A stretch of DNA of 15,504 nucleotides from Pseudomonadota bacterium (lineage in GTDB: Bacteria; Myxococcota_A; UBA796; SXON01): contig SXOM01000183.1 in the NCBI GenBank assembly GCA_005776735.1, forward strand, positions 1-15,504. Direction: 5' to 3'. The position numbers and the translations under genes were made by a program. Of the stretch, positions 8,264 through 15,239 are shown in pieces. Within the stretch, counting starts at the first letter, position 1, and the number at the start of each line of letters is the position of its first letter. The notes under the pieces are model-generated. The model did no database searches. It was not told where the DNA came from and saw only the letters and a list, made by a program, of their open reading frames with translations.

Positions 8264-9769
8264 ATGGCATGGTGGGTTTTGTATTGGTTGTCCACCGCAG
8301 CGGCGACCACCCCCGCAGATTGGGAAGCGTGGCGCTCGACCCTGACCAGACAGGTCGATGCGCAGCTCCCCTTGCTCACGCCGTGTGTGCAGTTTCGTGG
8401 GGCGCACTCCGAGGGGCAGTGGAACGTGGCCCTGTTGTTCGCGACCTTCGCGGACGGAAAGGTCTCGGCGAAGGCGGGGGGGCGGACGTTCCAGGACCAC
8501 GACGTCGCCCAGTGCCTGGCCCGGACCTTCTCCGACCTCTCGCTCCCCGCGCCCCCCGAGCCGGTGTCCGTCGGCGTGGTCCTCAAGTTCGACGGCTCGC
8601 GGCTGACCGGCGGCACCAGCGCGTTCTGGGCGGCACCGCTGCCGCCCCCCGGGTCTCCGCCCCGCTTGAGTCGTGACGCGGTGTACGCCTTGGTGTGGCA
8701 TAAGCTCGAGATCCTGCCCTGTGCTCGGAAGCGCGTGGCGTCCGCGGCCGACCTGTCGATGCACGTCGAGGTGCTCGGCCAGGTGGACGCGGCGGGGCGG
8801 CTCCAGGTGAGCGCCGTGCGGGGCGGCGAGTCGGACGACGCCGCCCGGACGTGTGTCGCGGAACGTGTCGGGCGGTTGCGGTTCCCCACGGGCTACGAGG
8901 CGACCTCGCCCGTCCGGTTCGAGGCCGCGCTCGTCGCGAACGTGGGGGATTACGCCACCGCGCGGGAGGCGAACTGGCGGTTGACGTCGCGGGTCACCAT
9001 CCACCTCGAAGGCGAAGCCACCGTCCCTCCGGCCGAGGACATCGGCCTCTGGGCCTGGCACACCGCCACCGAGCTCGCCGCCGTCCGCGGGGAGTACGCG
9101 GGTTGCCTGCACGAAGGCCGAAGCATGGACGATGTGCATGCGTTGGTGCGGATGGGGCCCGCGGGCGTGGAGGCCGTCTGGGCGCGCGGGGAGGGCCGGA
9201 GCGAAGCGGGGCTGGCGTGCATCGCCGCGACCGTTCGCCGCGCCATCACAGTGCCGACGGCGACGCGTGGGGTCTACGCGGTCCGGATCGGCGCGCTCGG
9301 CTCGGGCCGCATGGCGTGGATGGGCTTGGAGCCCGCTGCGGCGACCCCCGACACGTGGTGGTCGGCGGCCGAACGTGAGGCCGGGCTGACGGCCACCGCC
9401 ACGACGCCGGGCTTGCTCGGGGTGGCGCCGGCCGTGTGGGGGCTGCCGCCGGTTGCCGCCCCACTGACGGGGCCCCTCGGCTTCTGGGACTGGTCCACCC
9501 TGGGCGACGAGCTCGTGCTCGTGGTGAGCGCCGCACCCCCCGCCGGGTCCTGGGACGCCGCCACCAAGGAGCTCGACGGGGTCCTGAGCGGGTGCGGGGG
9601 AGAGCGTGGCGCCGTGTTCGACGTCTCCGTCGCCGAAGATGGCGCCGTGCGTTCGGCGCGAGCCATCTACGGTGCGCCCGAGGCGTACAGCCAGTGTGCG
9701 TCCAGCCGCGTCGCCAACCGCACGCTCCAGATGGCGGGGATGTCCCGCGTGATCCTGCCGGTCAGGTAG
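8264..9769 (+). CDS. Exported four-repeat protein with eight paired cysteines (paralogue 1)
   Basis: This 501-residue protein of unknown function resembles tandem AgmX/PglI C-terminal-like (TonB-C-like) domains of myxobacteria. The N-terminus (1-17) is a short hydrophobic, atypical signal sequence lacking a basic n-region. There are exactly eight cysteines, in four pairs: C41/C84, C153/C197, C281/C319 and C444/C478. Each pair brackets a beta-rich unit carrying an internal dG.V turn and ending with C-[LVIA]-A-x-x-[VTR]; in the first two units this is followed by a basic/hydrophobic stretch and Pro. Paired cysteines in an exported protein suggest disulfides. ATG at 8264 is preferred over the upstream start inside sdhB because the hydrophobic leader begins here; the ribosome site is only a G-run/TAGG. 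It follows sdhB by four bases. A diverged paralogue lies at 10408-11844. Its 3' end overlaps yaeQ by 8 bp. Confidence 0.8.
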   Translation: MAWWVLYWLSTAAATTPADWEAWRSTLTRQVDAQLPLLTPCVQFRGAHSEGQWNVALLFATFADGKVSAKAGGRTFQDHDVAQCLARTFSDLSLPAPPEPVSVGVVLKFDGSRLTGGTSAFWAAPLPPPGSPPRLSRDAVYALVWHKLEILPCARKRVASAADLSMHVEVLGQVDAAGRLQVSAVRGGESDDAARTCVAERVGRLRFPTGYEATSPVRFEAALVANVGDYATAREANWRLTSRVTIHLEGEATVPPAEDIGLWAWHTATELAAVRGEYAGCLHEGRSMDDVHALVRMGPAGVEAVWARGEGRSEAGLACIAATVRRAITVPTATRGVYAVRIGALGSGRMAWMGLEPAAATPDTWWSAAEREAGLTATATTPGLLGVAPAVWGLPPVAAPLTGPLGFWDWSTLGDELVLVVSAAPPAGSWDAATKELDGVLSGCGGERGAVFDVSVAEDGAVRSARAIYGAPEAYSQCASSRVANRTLQMAGMSRVILPVR

Positions 9770-9789
9770 CGGGGAACGGGTGACGCCGG
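9758..9789. terminator. Possible weak hairpin at the convergent overlap with yaeQ
   Basis: CCGGTCA (9758-9764) can pair with TGA..CCGG (9781-9789), with a two-base bulge and a 16-base loop that contains the plus-strand gene's stop codon. It lies where the plus-strand repeat protein and yaeQ end in an 8-bp overlap. No U-tract is present, so this is only a candidate 3'-end structure. Confidence 0.2.
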
Positions 9790-10307
9790 AGCTCGCCGTG
9801 CAGCGAGGCGCCATCGACGTCGACGTACACCTCGTCTTCGCTCACCGACACCGCCCACCGCGTGCGCTTCTCGACATGGGCGGCGAGCCCGGCCACCAGG
9901 GCGCGGTCGACCTCGAGGAGCTGCAGCCGCTCCGGCGCGTGCACCCGCTGGCCGGTCAACGTCCGGAAGTAGGGCCCAACGTCCTTGTGGCAGTAGACGC
10001 GCACCCGTCCGCAGGCTTTGCTCGCCTTGTGCAACCGCGCCGCGTCGGGCGTGCCGACCTCGATCCACGCCTGGAGCTGCCCAGACAGGTCGCGCACCCA
10101 CAGCGCCGGCTCGTCAGCGGTGCTGAGCCCCGACGTGAACGCCAGCCCCTCGGTGTACTCCAGCGCGTACGCCAGCACGCGCGTGACGAGGTACTCGGCG
10201 CTCTCCGACGGGTGCCGGGCCACCTTGAGCGCGAGTGACTCGTACACGCCGCGATCCACGTCGGACAGGGCCACCTCGAAGATGTGGACGGTCGAGGTCA
10301 GCGCCAT
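9762..10307 (-). CDS. yaeQ: YaeQ family protein
   Basis: This 181-residue protein has the same length as E. coli YaeQ and aligns with it throughout: MAL.... opening, ARHPSES (31-37), LRDLSG/LWVRDL region with W.E.G.PD (about 70-88), and the C-terminal DVDGASLHGELRR region. Known YaeQ structures show a variant PD-(D/E)XK nuclease-like fold, and the E. coli gene was once reported as a suppressor of rfaH loss, but no firm biochemical role is established. The acidic pair in WIEVGTPD (81-88) plus HKASKACGRVRVYCH (93-107) fits that fold's core. ATG is the family start; only a weak GGGA lies upstream. The gene is inserted between two paralogous plus-strand repeat genes, convergent with one (8-bp overlap of 3' ends) and divergent from the other (100-bp gap). 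Confidence 0.92.
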   Translation of the reverse strand: MALTSTVHIFEVALSDVDRGVYESLALKVARHPSESAEYLVTRVLAYALEYTEGLAFTSGLSTADEPALWVRDLSGQLQAWIEVGTPDAARLHKASKACGRVRVYCHKDVGPYFRTLTGQRVHAPERLQLLEVDRALVAGLAAHVEKRTRWAVSVSEDEVYVDVDGASLHGELRRHPFPAT

Positions 10308-10407
10308 CGGACCGGTCTATCCCGCGGGGGTGGGCGGCGCGCCGCGACCGTCCCGACCTCGACCGAGTCGGCTGCGCGCCGCGTTAGGGGGGCGACGGGA
10401 GCGGGGA
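10308..10407. promoter_or_regulatory. Divergent region between yaeQ and the second repeat protein
   Basis: The 100-base gap must hold the start signals of both genes. It contains a perfect 12-bp palindrome, GCGGCGCGCCGC (10334-10345). The 10-mer GCGCGCCGCG occurs twice, 37 bases apart (10337-10346 and 10374-10383), a spacing compatible with paired operator sites. The segment CCGTCCCGACCTCGA (10348-10362) and the adjoining GACCGAGTCGG (10361-10371) recur in the gap after 11844. GC richness makes chance dyads common, so regulatory function is only suggested. No clear -10/-35 was found. Confidence 0.3.
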
Positions 10408-11844
10408 ATGGCGGCCATTGCGTTCTTGGGCGTAGTCCTGAGCCTCGTTCACCCGGCGCGCGCCGACGACGCGGCCAGTTGGCGTGCGTGGCAGCGCGAG
10501 GTCCAGGCCGCGGTGACGGGTGTTCAACTCGCGCTCATCGGTTGTGCTCCCCCATCGAGCCGGGCCGGAGACGCGCGCCTGGCCCGCCCCCTCGTCCTTT
10601 GGGTCGACGCCGGTGGCGACGTCGAGCTGGTGGCCCAGGCGGGGTGGCGACCGGTGGTCGGCGCGTGTGTCGTGCGGGTGCTGCGCGCGGGCCTCCTGCC
10701 CCCGCCGCCGGCGCCGGAGGCGTACGGCCTCACGGTGTTGGCCGTCGACACCGCGCCGCAGGTCGCGTTCGCGCTCTCGCGTCCCGTCACGGGCCACTCG
10801 GCAGGCTGGGGACTGCACGCGGTGGAGGCCCTCGTCGACCGTGCCCGTTTCGACCGGTGCTTCCACGTCTCGAAGACCGACACGCCGCCCCCGCGGATGT
10901 TCGTCGACCTGACGGTGGACGCTGGCGGCAATTTCGTGGTCGCGCCGCCGAACGACGCCGAGCCCGATGCTGCCCGGCGGTGTGTCGACCAGGCCATCGA
11001 GGCGTTGCCCCCGCTGGCCGCCATGCCGGCCGCGCCCCATCGGCTCAGCATCTGGCCGGAGGCGCCGCACGGCTCGGTGGCGTGGCCGCACGCGGCGACG
11101 GGTGCCATCACGATCGCGCCGCTCTGGCTCCTGATGGAGCGGGCGGCCCAGGAGCGGGGGGGCACCGAGGTCGCGCGGTGCCTCGGTCCTGACGCCAGCT
11201 CCGCCTCGGTGCACGTCCTTCTCAGGGCGGGGCCGGCGGGCGTCGAGGCCGTGTGGGCGCGCGCCGGTCGTGCCGACGCAACGACCACCGCGTGCGTGGC
11301 CGAGTCGATCGTTGCCGTCGACGTCCCGAAGAGCCCTGGCAAGATCCTCGCCTTCTACACCGTCACCTTACGCAAGGGCGAAGCTGCCACGAGCACGGCG
11401 CCGCGGTTCTACGTCGCCGCGACACCGGAGTGGCCGGCGGAAGTGGTGGTGGCCGCGCTCAGTCCGCGACCGAAGTTCGTTGCCGGTGCCTACCTCGCGG
11501 TCGGCGAACCGTCCGGCGACCTCGTCGTGGCGGACTTCGGCTGGCCGCACGTGCAGGTTCTCCCCGCACCCCGGCACGCCCTGATCGCCGCGCGCGCGCA
11601 ACTCTCTCAGGCAACGGTGGACACGGTGGTCGACGAGGTGCGGGCCCACTTCGCCGAGTGCGTCGGCGCGGACGCGTTCCTCGCCACCACGGTCGAGGCA
11701 GACGGCAACTTGAATGCGGCCGCCACCCTCACCGGGGTCGAGGGAGCAGAGCTCCGAGGCTGCGTCGCCCGGCGGGCCCTGGGCGCAACGGTCACACCGC
11801 CGGGGGTACAGGTGATGCTGCTCCTGCACCCGCTCGTGCAGTAG
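10408..11844 (+). CDS. Exported four-repeat protein with eight paired cysteines (paralogue 2)
   Basis: This 478-residue protein of unknown function has a clear signal peptide (hydrophobic 2-16, cleavage expected after HPARA at 15-19). It again contains exactly eight cysteines in four pairs: C46/C87, C151/C192, C258/C296 and C418/C452. Homology to the protein at 8264-9769 is direct: the N-terminal W-x-AW motif lies 21 residues before the first cysteine in both, the third pair is 38 apart in both, the fourth 34 apart in both, and both carry GPAGVEAVWAR 17 residues after the fifth cysteine. Overall identity is otherwise low, so the duplication is old. The units resemble AgmX/PglI C-terminal-like domains. 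The start has a G-rich GGGAGCGGGG ribosome site, unlike the in-frame codons upstream, which lie inside yaeQ on the opposite strand. A compact hairpin follows the stop. Confidence 0.82.
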   Translation: MAAIAFLGVVLSLVHPARADDAASWRAWQREVQAAVTGVQLALIGCAPPSSRAGDARLARPLVLWVDAGGDVELVAQAGWRPVVGACVVRVLRAGLLPPPPAPEAYGLTVLAVDTAPQVAFALSRPVTGHSAGWGLHAVEALVDRARFDRCFHVSKTDTPPPRMFVDLTVDAGGNFVVAPPNDAEPDAARRCVDQAIEALPPLAAMPAAPHRLSIWPEAPHGSVAWPHAATGAITIAPLWLLMERAAQERGGTEVARCLGPDASSASVHVLLRAGPAGVEAVWARAGRADATTTACVAESIVAVDVPKSPGKILAFYTVTLRKGEAATSTAPRFYVAATPEWPAEVVVAALSPRPKFVAGAYLAVGEPSGDLVVADFGWPHVQVLPAPRHALIAARAQLSQATVDTVVDEVRAHFAECVGADAFLATTVEADGNLNAAATLTGVEGAELRGCVARRALGATVTPPGVQVMLLLHPLVQ

Positions 11845-11861
11845 CGGGGGGCGATCCCCCG
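11845..11861 (+). terminator. Hairpin directly after the second repeat gene
   Basis: CGGGGG-GCGAT-CCCCCG forms a perfect 6-bp all-GC stem starting at the first base after the TAG stop. Its position suits a transcription terminator or 3'-end protector for the plus-strand gene. A U-run is absent. Confidence 0.5.
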
Positions 11862-12127
11862 GGCGCTGCGACGCGCCGTGCGGTCGCCGAAGGGTGCCGA
11901 TGCAGTTGAGGGCGTGCCCGGTCCCCGCGGGCGGGCGGGCAAGGACTCTTGCTCCACGTCGGCGGTGCTCACTCGCGAGTCCCGCCCCGCCGACCGAGTC
12001 GGGGTTGCGCATCGAGTGCCCTGCGTTCGAGCTCGTTGTAGGCGCAGGGAGCAAGCAAGCGGAGAGTACGGGAGACAGCCCTGCCGCCGATGAGCTGCGG
12101 GCGCACTGCCCGTAGCACCCCGCGGCG
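11862..12127. other. Gene-free, hairpin-rich intergenic stretch
   Basis: No credible coding region is seen here; the short open frames have no ribosome site and no family resemblance. The stretch is rich in inverted repeats: CTTGCTCC (11948-11955) with GGAGCAAG (12048-12055); a 10-bp palindrome ACTCGCGAGT (11971-11980); CCGAC/GTCGG (11990-12002); CCCTGCG/CGCAGGG (12019-12025 with 12043-12049); and a 9-bp stem with five-base loop at 12094-12116 (GCTGCGGGC / GCCCGTAGC). The last contains a G-U pair only if transcribed on the plus strand. This may be an untranslated leader, a small RNA or degenerate DNA. It matches no RNA family I know. Confidence 0.35.
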
Positions 12128-12156
12128 CCGTCCCGCCCCGATCGAGGTCGGGACGG
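12128..12156 (-). terminator. Strong hairpin after the helicase operon
   Basis: Read on the minus strand, CCGTCCCG-A-CC pairs with GG-x-CGGGACGG, an 8-bp stem continued by two more pairs after one mismatch. It lies two bases beyond the stop codon of the last gene of the minus-strand operon. There is no U-tract, as is usual in very GC-rich genomes. Fifteen bases of one arm also occur at 10348-10362. Confidence 0.5.
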
Positions 12157-12158
12157 GC

Positions 12159-12650
12159 CTAAGGCGCCGCCCCTGGGCGCTTCCTCCACCGCCACCACGC
12201 CGCCAGCGCGGTGATCGGCACGAGGAACGGCACGACGCGGACGGTGTCTTCGCTGCCGATCCACCCGAGCTCGTAGTCCCACTCCGAGAACGGGAAGAAG
12301 AGGAGGTAGCCCATGCCGAAGTGGGTCTGCGTCAGGTCGACGAGCAGGTGCAAGAGCCCGCCGACGAGGAGCTCGCCGAAGGCGCGCCGCCGCACCGCTT
12401 CGGGGAAGAAGAGCGCCGAAAGGTAGCTCATCAACACGATCCCGACCGGGAGATGCATCGGCGCCCACACGTAGCAGAGCGGCTCGGGGATGGCGGGGAA
12501 GTCCCAGCGCAGGCGCGTGAACACCATCTGCGGCACGCGCGCGAGGTCGGGCAGGCAGGTGCCGGCCACGAACGTGGGCACCCACGTGGGGCGCGGTCGG
12601 CCCAGCCGCGCGAGCACCGCCACCGCCGCGTGGGTGTAGAGGTCAGCCAT
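12159..12650 (-). CDS. Predicted inner-membrane metal-dependent hydrolase (YdjM/DUF457-like)
   Basis: This 163-residue integral membrane protein is related to the YdjM family of predicted metal-dependent hydrolases. The family pattern is visible: N-terminal H7 in MADLYTHAAVA, the G-x-x-LPD motif at 30-35 (D35), H66 in APMHLPVG, and the diagnostic GLLHLLVDLTQTHFG segment (98-112: H101, D105, H110), followed by LLFFPFS (116-122). These His/Asp residues are thought to bind metal at the membrane. Hydrophobic segments are near 66-82, 93-119 and 138-152. The substrate is unknown. The ATG has an excellent ribosome site (GAGGAG, seven bases upstream) and overlaps the 3' end of the preceding gene by 8 bases, so it is the third gene of the helicase operon. 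A hairpin follows its stop. The family assignment is by motif, not by search. Confidence 0.72.
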   Translation of the reverse strand: MADLYTHAAVAVLARLGRPRPTWVPTFVAGTCLPDLARVPQMVFTRLRWDFPAIPEPLCYVWAPMHLPVGIVLMSYLSALFFPEAVRRRAFGELLVGGLLHLLVDLTQTHFGMGYLLFFPFSEWDYELGWIGSEDTVRVVPFLVPITALAAWWRWRKRPGAAP

Positions 12651-13098
12651 CGAGGCGCTCCTCGACGCGGCCGGCGCGCCAACGGAACAAGAACGGCACC
12701 ACCAAGAGCCAGGTGAGCACCCCGGCCACGCCGAGCCCCTCCTTCCACGGCCGGAGGTGGTGCACCTCGACGATCCGCGCCACACCGATGTTCCGGGCGG
12801 CCGAGTAGTCTGCCACCACCGAGACGGTGTCGCCGACCGAGAGCTGCGTGGTGTCGCCTTCGATGGGGACGTCCTTGACGACCTTGCTGATCTCGTAGTG
12901 TTGGGCGTCCACCACGCGGGTGACCACCCACAACGGAAACGTGAGCGGGTGGCCGTCGTAGCGGGCAGGGTCGGAGGTGTACTCCCGCCACCCCACCTCC
13001 TTCTGCATCGCGAGGTGGGCGTACCAGCCGCCGAGGGCGGCGAGGAGCGCGGTGGCGACGAGCCCGTTGCGGAGACGGGAAACGTCGCCCCACACCAT
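12643..13098 (-). CDS. Two-TM protein with an extracytoplasmic OB-like domain, unknown function
   Basis: This 151-residue protein has a TM helix at about 13-31 and another at about 124-140. Basic residues precede the first and follow the second, implying both ends are cytoplasmic and the middle (32-122) is outside. The middle is beta-rich with the rhythm of a small OB or tRNA-anti-like barrel: DPARYDGHPLTFPLWVV, YEISKVVKDVPIEGD, LSVGDTVSVVADY and IGVARIVEVHHLR; the VGD-V-V-V turn (88-96) is the most telling part. The exact family was not recognised, so the fold is inference. The ATG shares its A with the helicase stop (TGATG), fixing the start and implying coupling, and its own end overlaps the hydrolase gene. 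It therefore belongs to a three-gene operon. Confidence 0.72.
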   Translation of the reverse strand: MVWGDVSRLRNGLVATALLAALGGWYAHLAMQKEVGWREYTSDPARYDGHPLTFPLWVVTRVVDAQHYEISKVVKDVPIEGDTTQLSVGDTVSVVADYSAARNIGVARIVEVHHLRPWKEGLGVAGVLTWLLVVPFLFRWRAGRVEERLDG

Positions 13099-15239
13099 CA
13101 GTCGACCACCAGCACTTCGTCGCGGGAGACCTTCTGCAAGAGCGCCCGGAGCTCGCCGACGCGCTCCTTGTCTTCGGACCACACGTCCATGAGCTGGCCG
13201 ATGAGGTCCTTGGCCCGACGGAAGGCGCCCACGAGGTCGCCGGAGATGTCGGCGCCGCTGTCGAGCTGGTCGAGGAGCGCCGCGAGCGGGCGTCCTTCGG
13301 CCCACTCGCGACCGTAGGGCACCATCTCCGGGCACCAACACACCTCCTGGCCGGTGAGCTCCTCGGCGTGGCGCACCACGTCGCCGTGGCGCACCCGGTC
13401 GACCTCGCGGACCAGCGCGAGATCGTCGCCCTTGATGCGCAGTCGGGGCTTCACGTCGCGACCGAACTCCTTGTTCACGGCGCACAGCACGCCGAAGAGG
13501 CGCGCGGGATCGAGCGATTCGAACGCGCCGTCGAGGATGAGCTCGGTGACGAAGATCTCCTCGATCTGCACGTGCTTGAGCACCAACGCGCCGGCCTGGA
13601 GGCCGAATTCGGCGTCGAGGTAGCCGTGGGCCTGGAGGAACGACAGACGCTTCTGGACATCGTCCCACACGCGGTCCTGGGCCTGCTCGGCACGTCGCAC
13701 CAACTTCTCGGCCTCCTTGTTGCTCTTGCGGTCGCCCTGGGCGGTGAGGCTCGCGGCGTCGCGCTCCAGTCGCCGGGCTTCGCCCTGCATCGAGAAGGCA
13801 AGGAAGGACTTCTCCACGATCTCGCGGATGTGTTCTTTTCCGGCGCGCTGGAGGAGGTTCACGATGCTGTTGAAGGACAACGCGAAGCTGGAGCGCACCG
13901 GCTCGGGCTCGCCGCGCAGGTAGGTCTGCAAGGACCGCTCGTTGTACTTCCACTCCTCGGGGTCGGTGCGGATGACGACATGCCCCACGGTGTCCATGCC
14001 GCGGCGGCCGGCGCGGCCCGCCTTCTGCATGAACTCGCGGGTGGTGAGCGGGCGCAGCATCCGACCGTCGAACTTGCGCAGGCCGTCGAAGACGGCGGTG
14101 CGTGCCGGCATGTTGATGCCCAGCGCAAACGTGCTCGTGCAGTACAGCACCTGGATGAGGCGGGCTTCGTACAGCTCCTCGACCAGCGCCTTGAGCTGCA
14201 CGTGCAGGCCGGCGTGGTGGAACGCGATGCCGTTTTCGTAGAGCTGCCGGAGCTCGGGCTCGAGCACGCGGCCCGAGTCGGTGCGGGCGAACTCGTCCAG
14301 CCGCGCGGCGAGCTCGACGTGGCGCTCCTTGGGAACGAGGCTCCGGCGCAGGCGCTGACCGAGCGACCTGGCGAAGTTCTCGACGTTCTTTCTGGAGAAG
14401 CAGAAGTACAGGTACGGGAGCAGGTCGCGCTCCTGCAGGAGCTCGAACACGTCCTGGTGGGTGGTGACCGGGGCGCGTGCCGCGCCGCCGGTGCCGCCGT
14501 GGCGGTCGGGGCGACCGCCGTGCCGATCGGGGCGGCCGCCATGGCGATCGCTCCCCCGGCCGCCGTGGTGGTCTTGGCCGCGACCCGACGGGGCCTGGGC
14601 GATGACCTTCTGCATCCGCTTGGCGAAGTCGGCCGGCGGGTGGATGCCCACGCTCACGTCGGCCACCAGGAAGTCCAGGGGAACGGCGCGCTGGTGCTCC
14701 TCGACCACGTCGACCCAGCGGTTGCGCACGTGGCCGAGCCACGAGGCGAACTGGCGCGCGTTGCGGAGCGTGGCGCTGAGCCCTACGATCTGGACCCGCT
14801 CCGGGAGGTAGATGAGGAGCTCCTCCCAGGCGGTGCCGCGCTCGCGGTCGTCGAGGAAGTGGATCTCGTCGATGACCACGGCGTCGAGCTGCTCGAGCTT
14901 TTCGCCGCCGAGCAACATGTTGCGCAGGATCTCGGTGGTCATCACCTTGCACGGCGCGTCGCGGCGGATGACGAGGTCGCCCGTGACCAGGCCGATCTTC
15001 TCGTCGCCGAAGAGCCGGGTGTAGTCGCGGAATTTCTGGTTGGACAGCGCCTTGATCGGCGCGGTGTAGATGACCTCGCGCCCGGCGGTGAGCGCACGCT
15101 CGACCGCCCAGTCGGCGATGACGGTCTTGCCGGTACCGGTGGGGGCGCACACGAGGACGGAGTGGCCGGCTTCGAGCGCGGCGATGGCCTCGGTCTGGAA
15201 GCGATCCAGCGCGAGGCCACGAAAGGTTGCAGGAGGCAT
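13098..15239 (-). CDS. Ski2-like DExH-box RNA helicase with DSHCT domain
   Basis: This 713-residue ATP-dependent RNA helicase belongs to the Ski2/Mtr4/HelY group, expected to unwind RNA for processing or decay in the cytoplasm. RecA domain 1 shows APTGTGKT (32-39), DEIH (124-127) and SAT (155-157). RecA domain 2 contains FHHAGL (340-345), GINMPART (374-381) and QKAGRAGRRG (405-414). A helical section with a coiled-coil-like part (about 455-535) and a DSHCT-type C-terminal domain (about 540-713) complete the family plan. The Mtr4/Ski2 arch (KOW) insertion seems absent. An unusual low-complexity Gly/Arg/His/Asp linker (219-250) with GRPDRHG repeats separates the RecA domains. The ATG is the first in-frame start; the nearest GGAG is about 24 bases upstream, too far to be a normal site. 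It heads an operon with two membrane-protein genes. Confidence 0.92.
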   Translation of the reverse strand: MPPATFRGLALDRFQTEAIAALEAGHSVLVCAPTGTGKTVIADWAVERALTAGREVIYTAPIKALSNQKFRDYTRLFGDEKIGLVTGDLVIRRDAPCKVMTTEILRNMLLGGEKLEQLDAVVIDEIHFLDDRERGTAWEELLIYLPERVQIVGLSATLRNARQFASWLGHVRNRWVDVVEEHQRAVPLDFLVADVSVGIHPPADFAKRMQKVIAQAPSGRGQDHHGGRGSDRHGGRPDRHGGRPDRHGGTGGAARAPVTTHQDVFELLQERDLLPYLYFCFSRKNVENFARSLGQRLRRSLVPKERHVELAARLDEFARTDSGRVLEPELRQLYENGIAFHHAGLHVQLKALVEELYEARLIQVLYCTSTFALGINMPARTAVFDGLRKFDGRMLRPLTTREFMQKAGRAGRRGMDTVGHVVIRTDPEEWKYNERSLQTYLRGEPEPVRSSFALSFNSIVNLLQRAGKEHIREIVEKSFLAFSMQGEARRLERDAASLTAQGDRKSNKEAEKLVRRAEQAQDRVWDDVQKRLSFLQAHGYLDAEFGLQAGALVLKHVQIEEIFVTELILDGAFESLDPARLFGVLCAVNKEFGRDVKPRLRIKGDDLALVREVDRVRHGDVVRHAEELTGQEVCWCPEMVPYGREWAEGRPLAALLDQLDSGADISGDLVGAFRRAKDLIGQLMDVWSEDKERVGELRALLQKVSRDEVLVVD
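14494..14568 (-). repeat. 21-bp in-frame minisatellite inside the helicase gene
   Basis: Units of 21 bp start at 14494, 14515 and 14536 on the plus strand; the first two differ at only a few positions and the third and following copies are degenerate. In the helicase they encode successive copies of a seven-residue GRPDRHG-like unit. The period is a multiple of three, so copy number can change without breaking the frame. Confidence 0.7.

Noticed and set aside
8171..9814. 547-codon minus-strand frame opposite the first eight-cysteine gene
   Set aside because: The translation is Pro/Arg/Gly-rich without domain features, whereas the plus frame has a leader, ordered cysteine pairs and a paralogue.
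12019..12049. GTTCGAG inside a stem, suggestive of a tRNA T-arm
   Set aside because: The stem lengths around it are wrong for a T-arm and no acceptor, D or anticodon arm can be built; the loop contains the plain palindrome CGAGCTCG.
11878..12115. Two overlapping open frames of 71-73 codons in the gap after 11844
   Set aside because: No ribosome site, no hydrophobic or domain pattern, and the DNA is dominated by inverted repeats.
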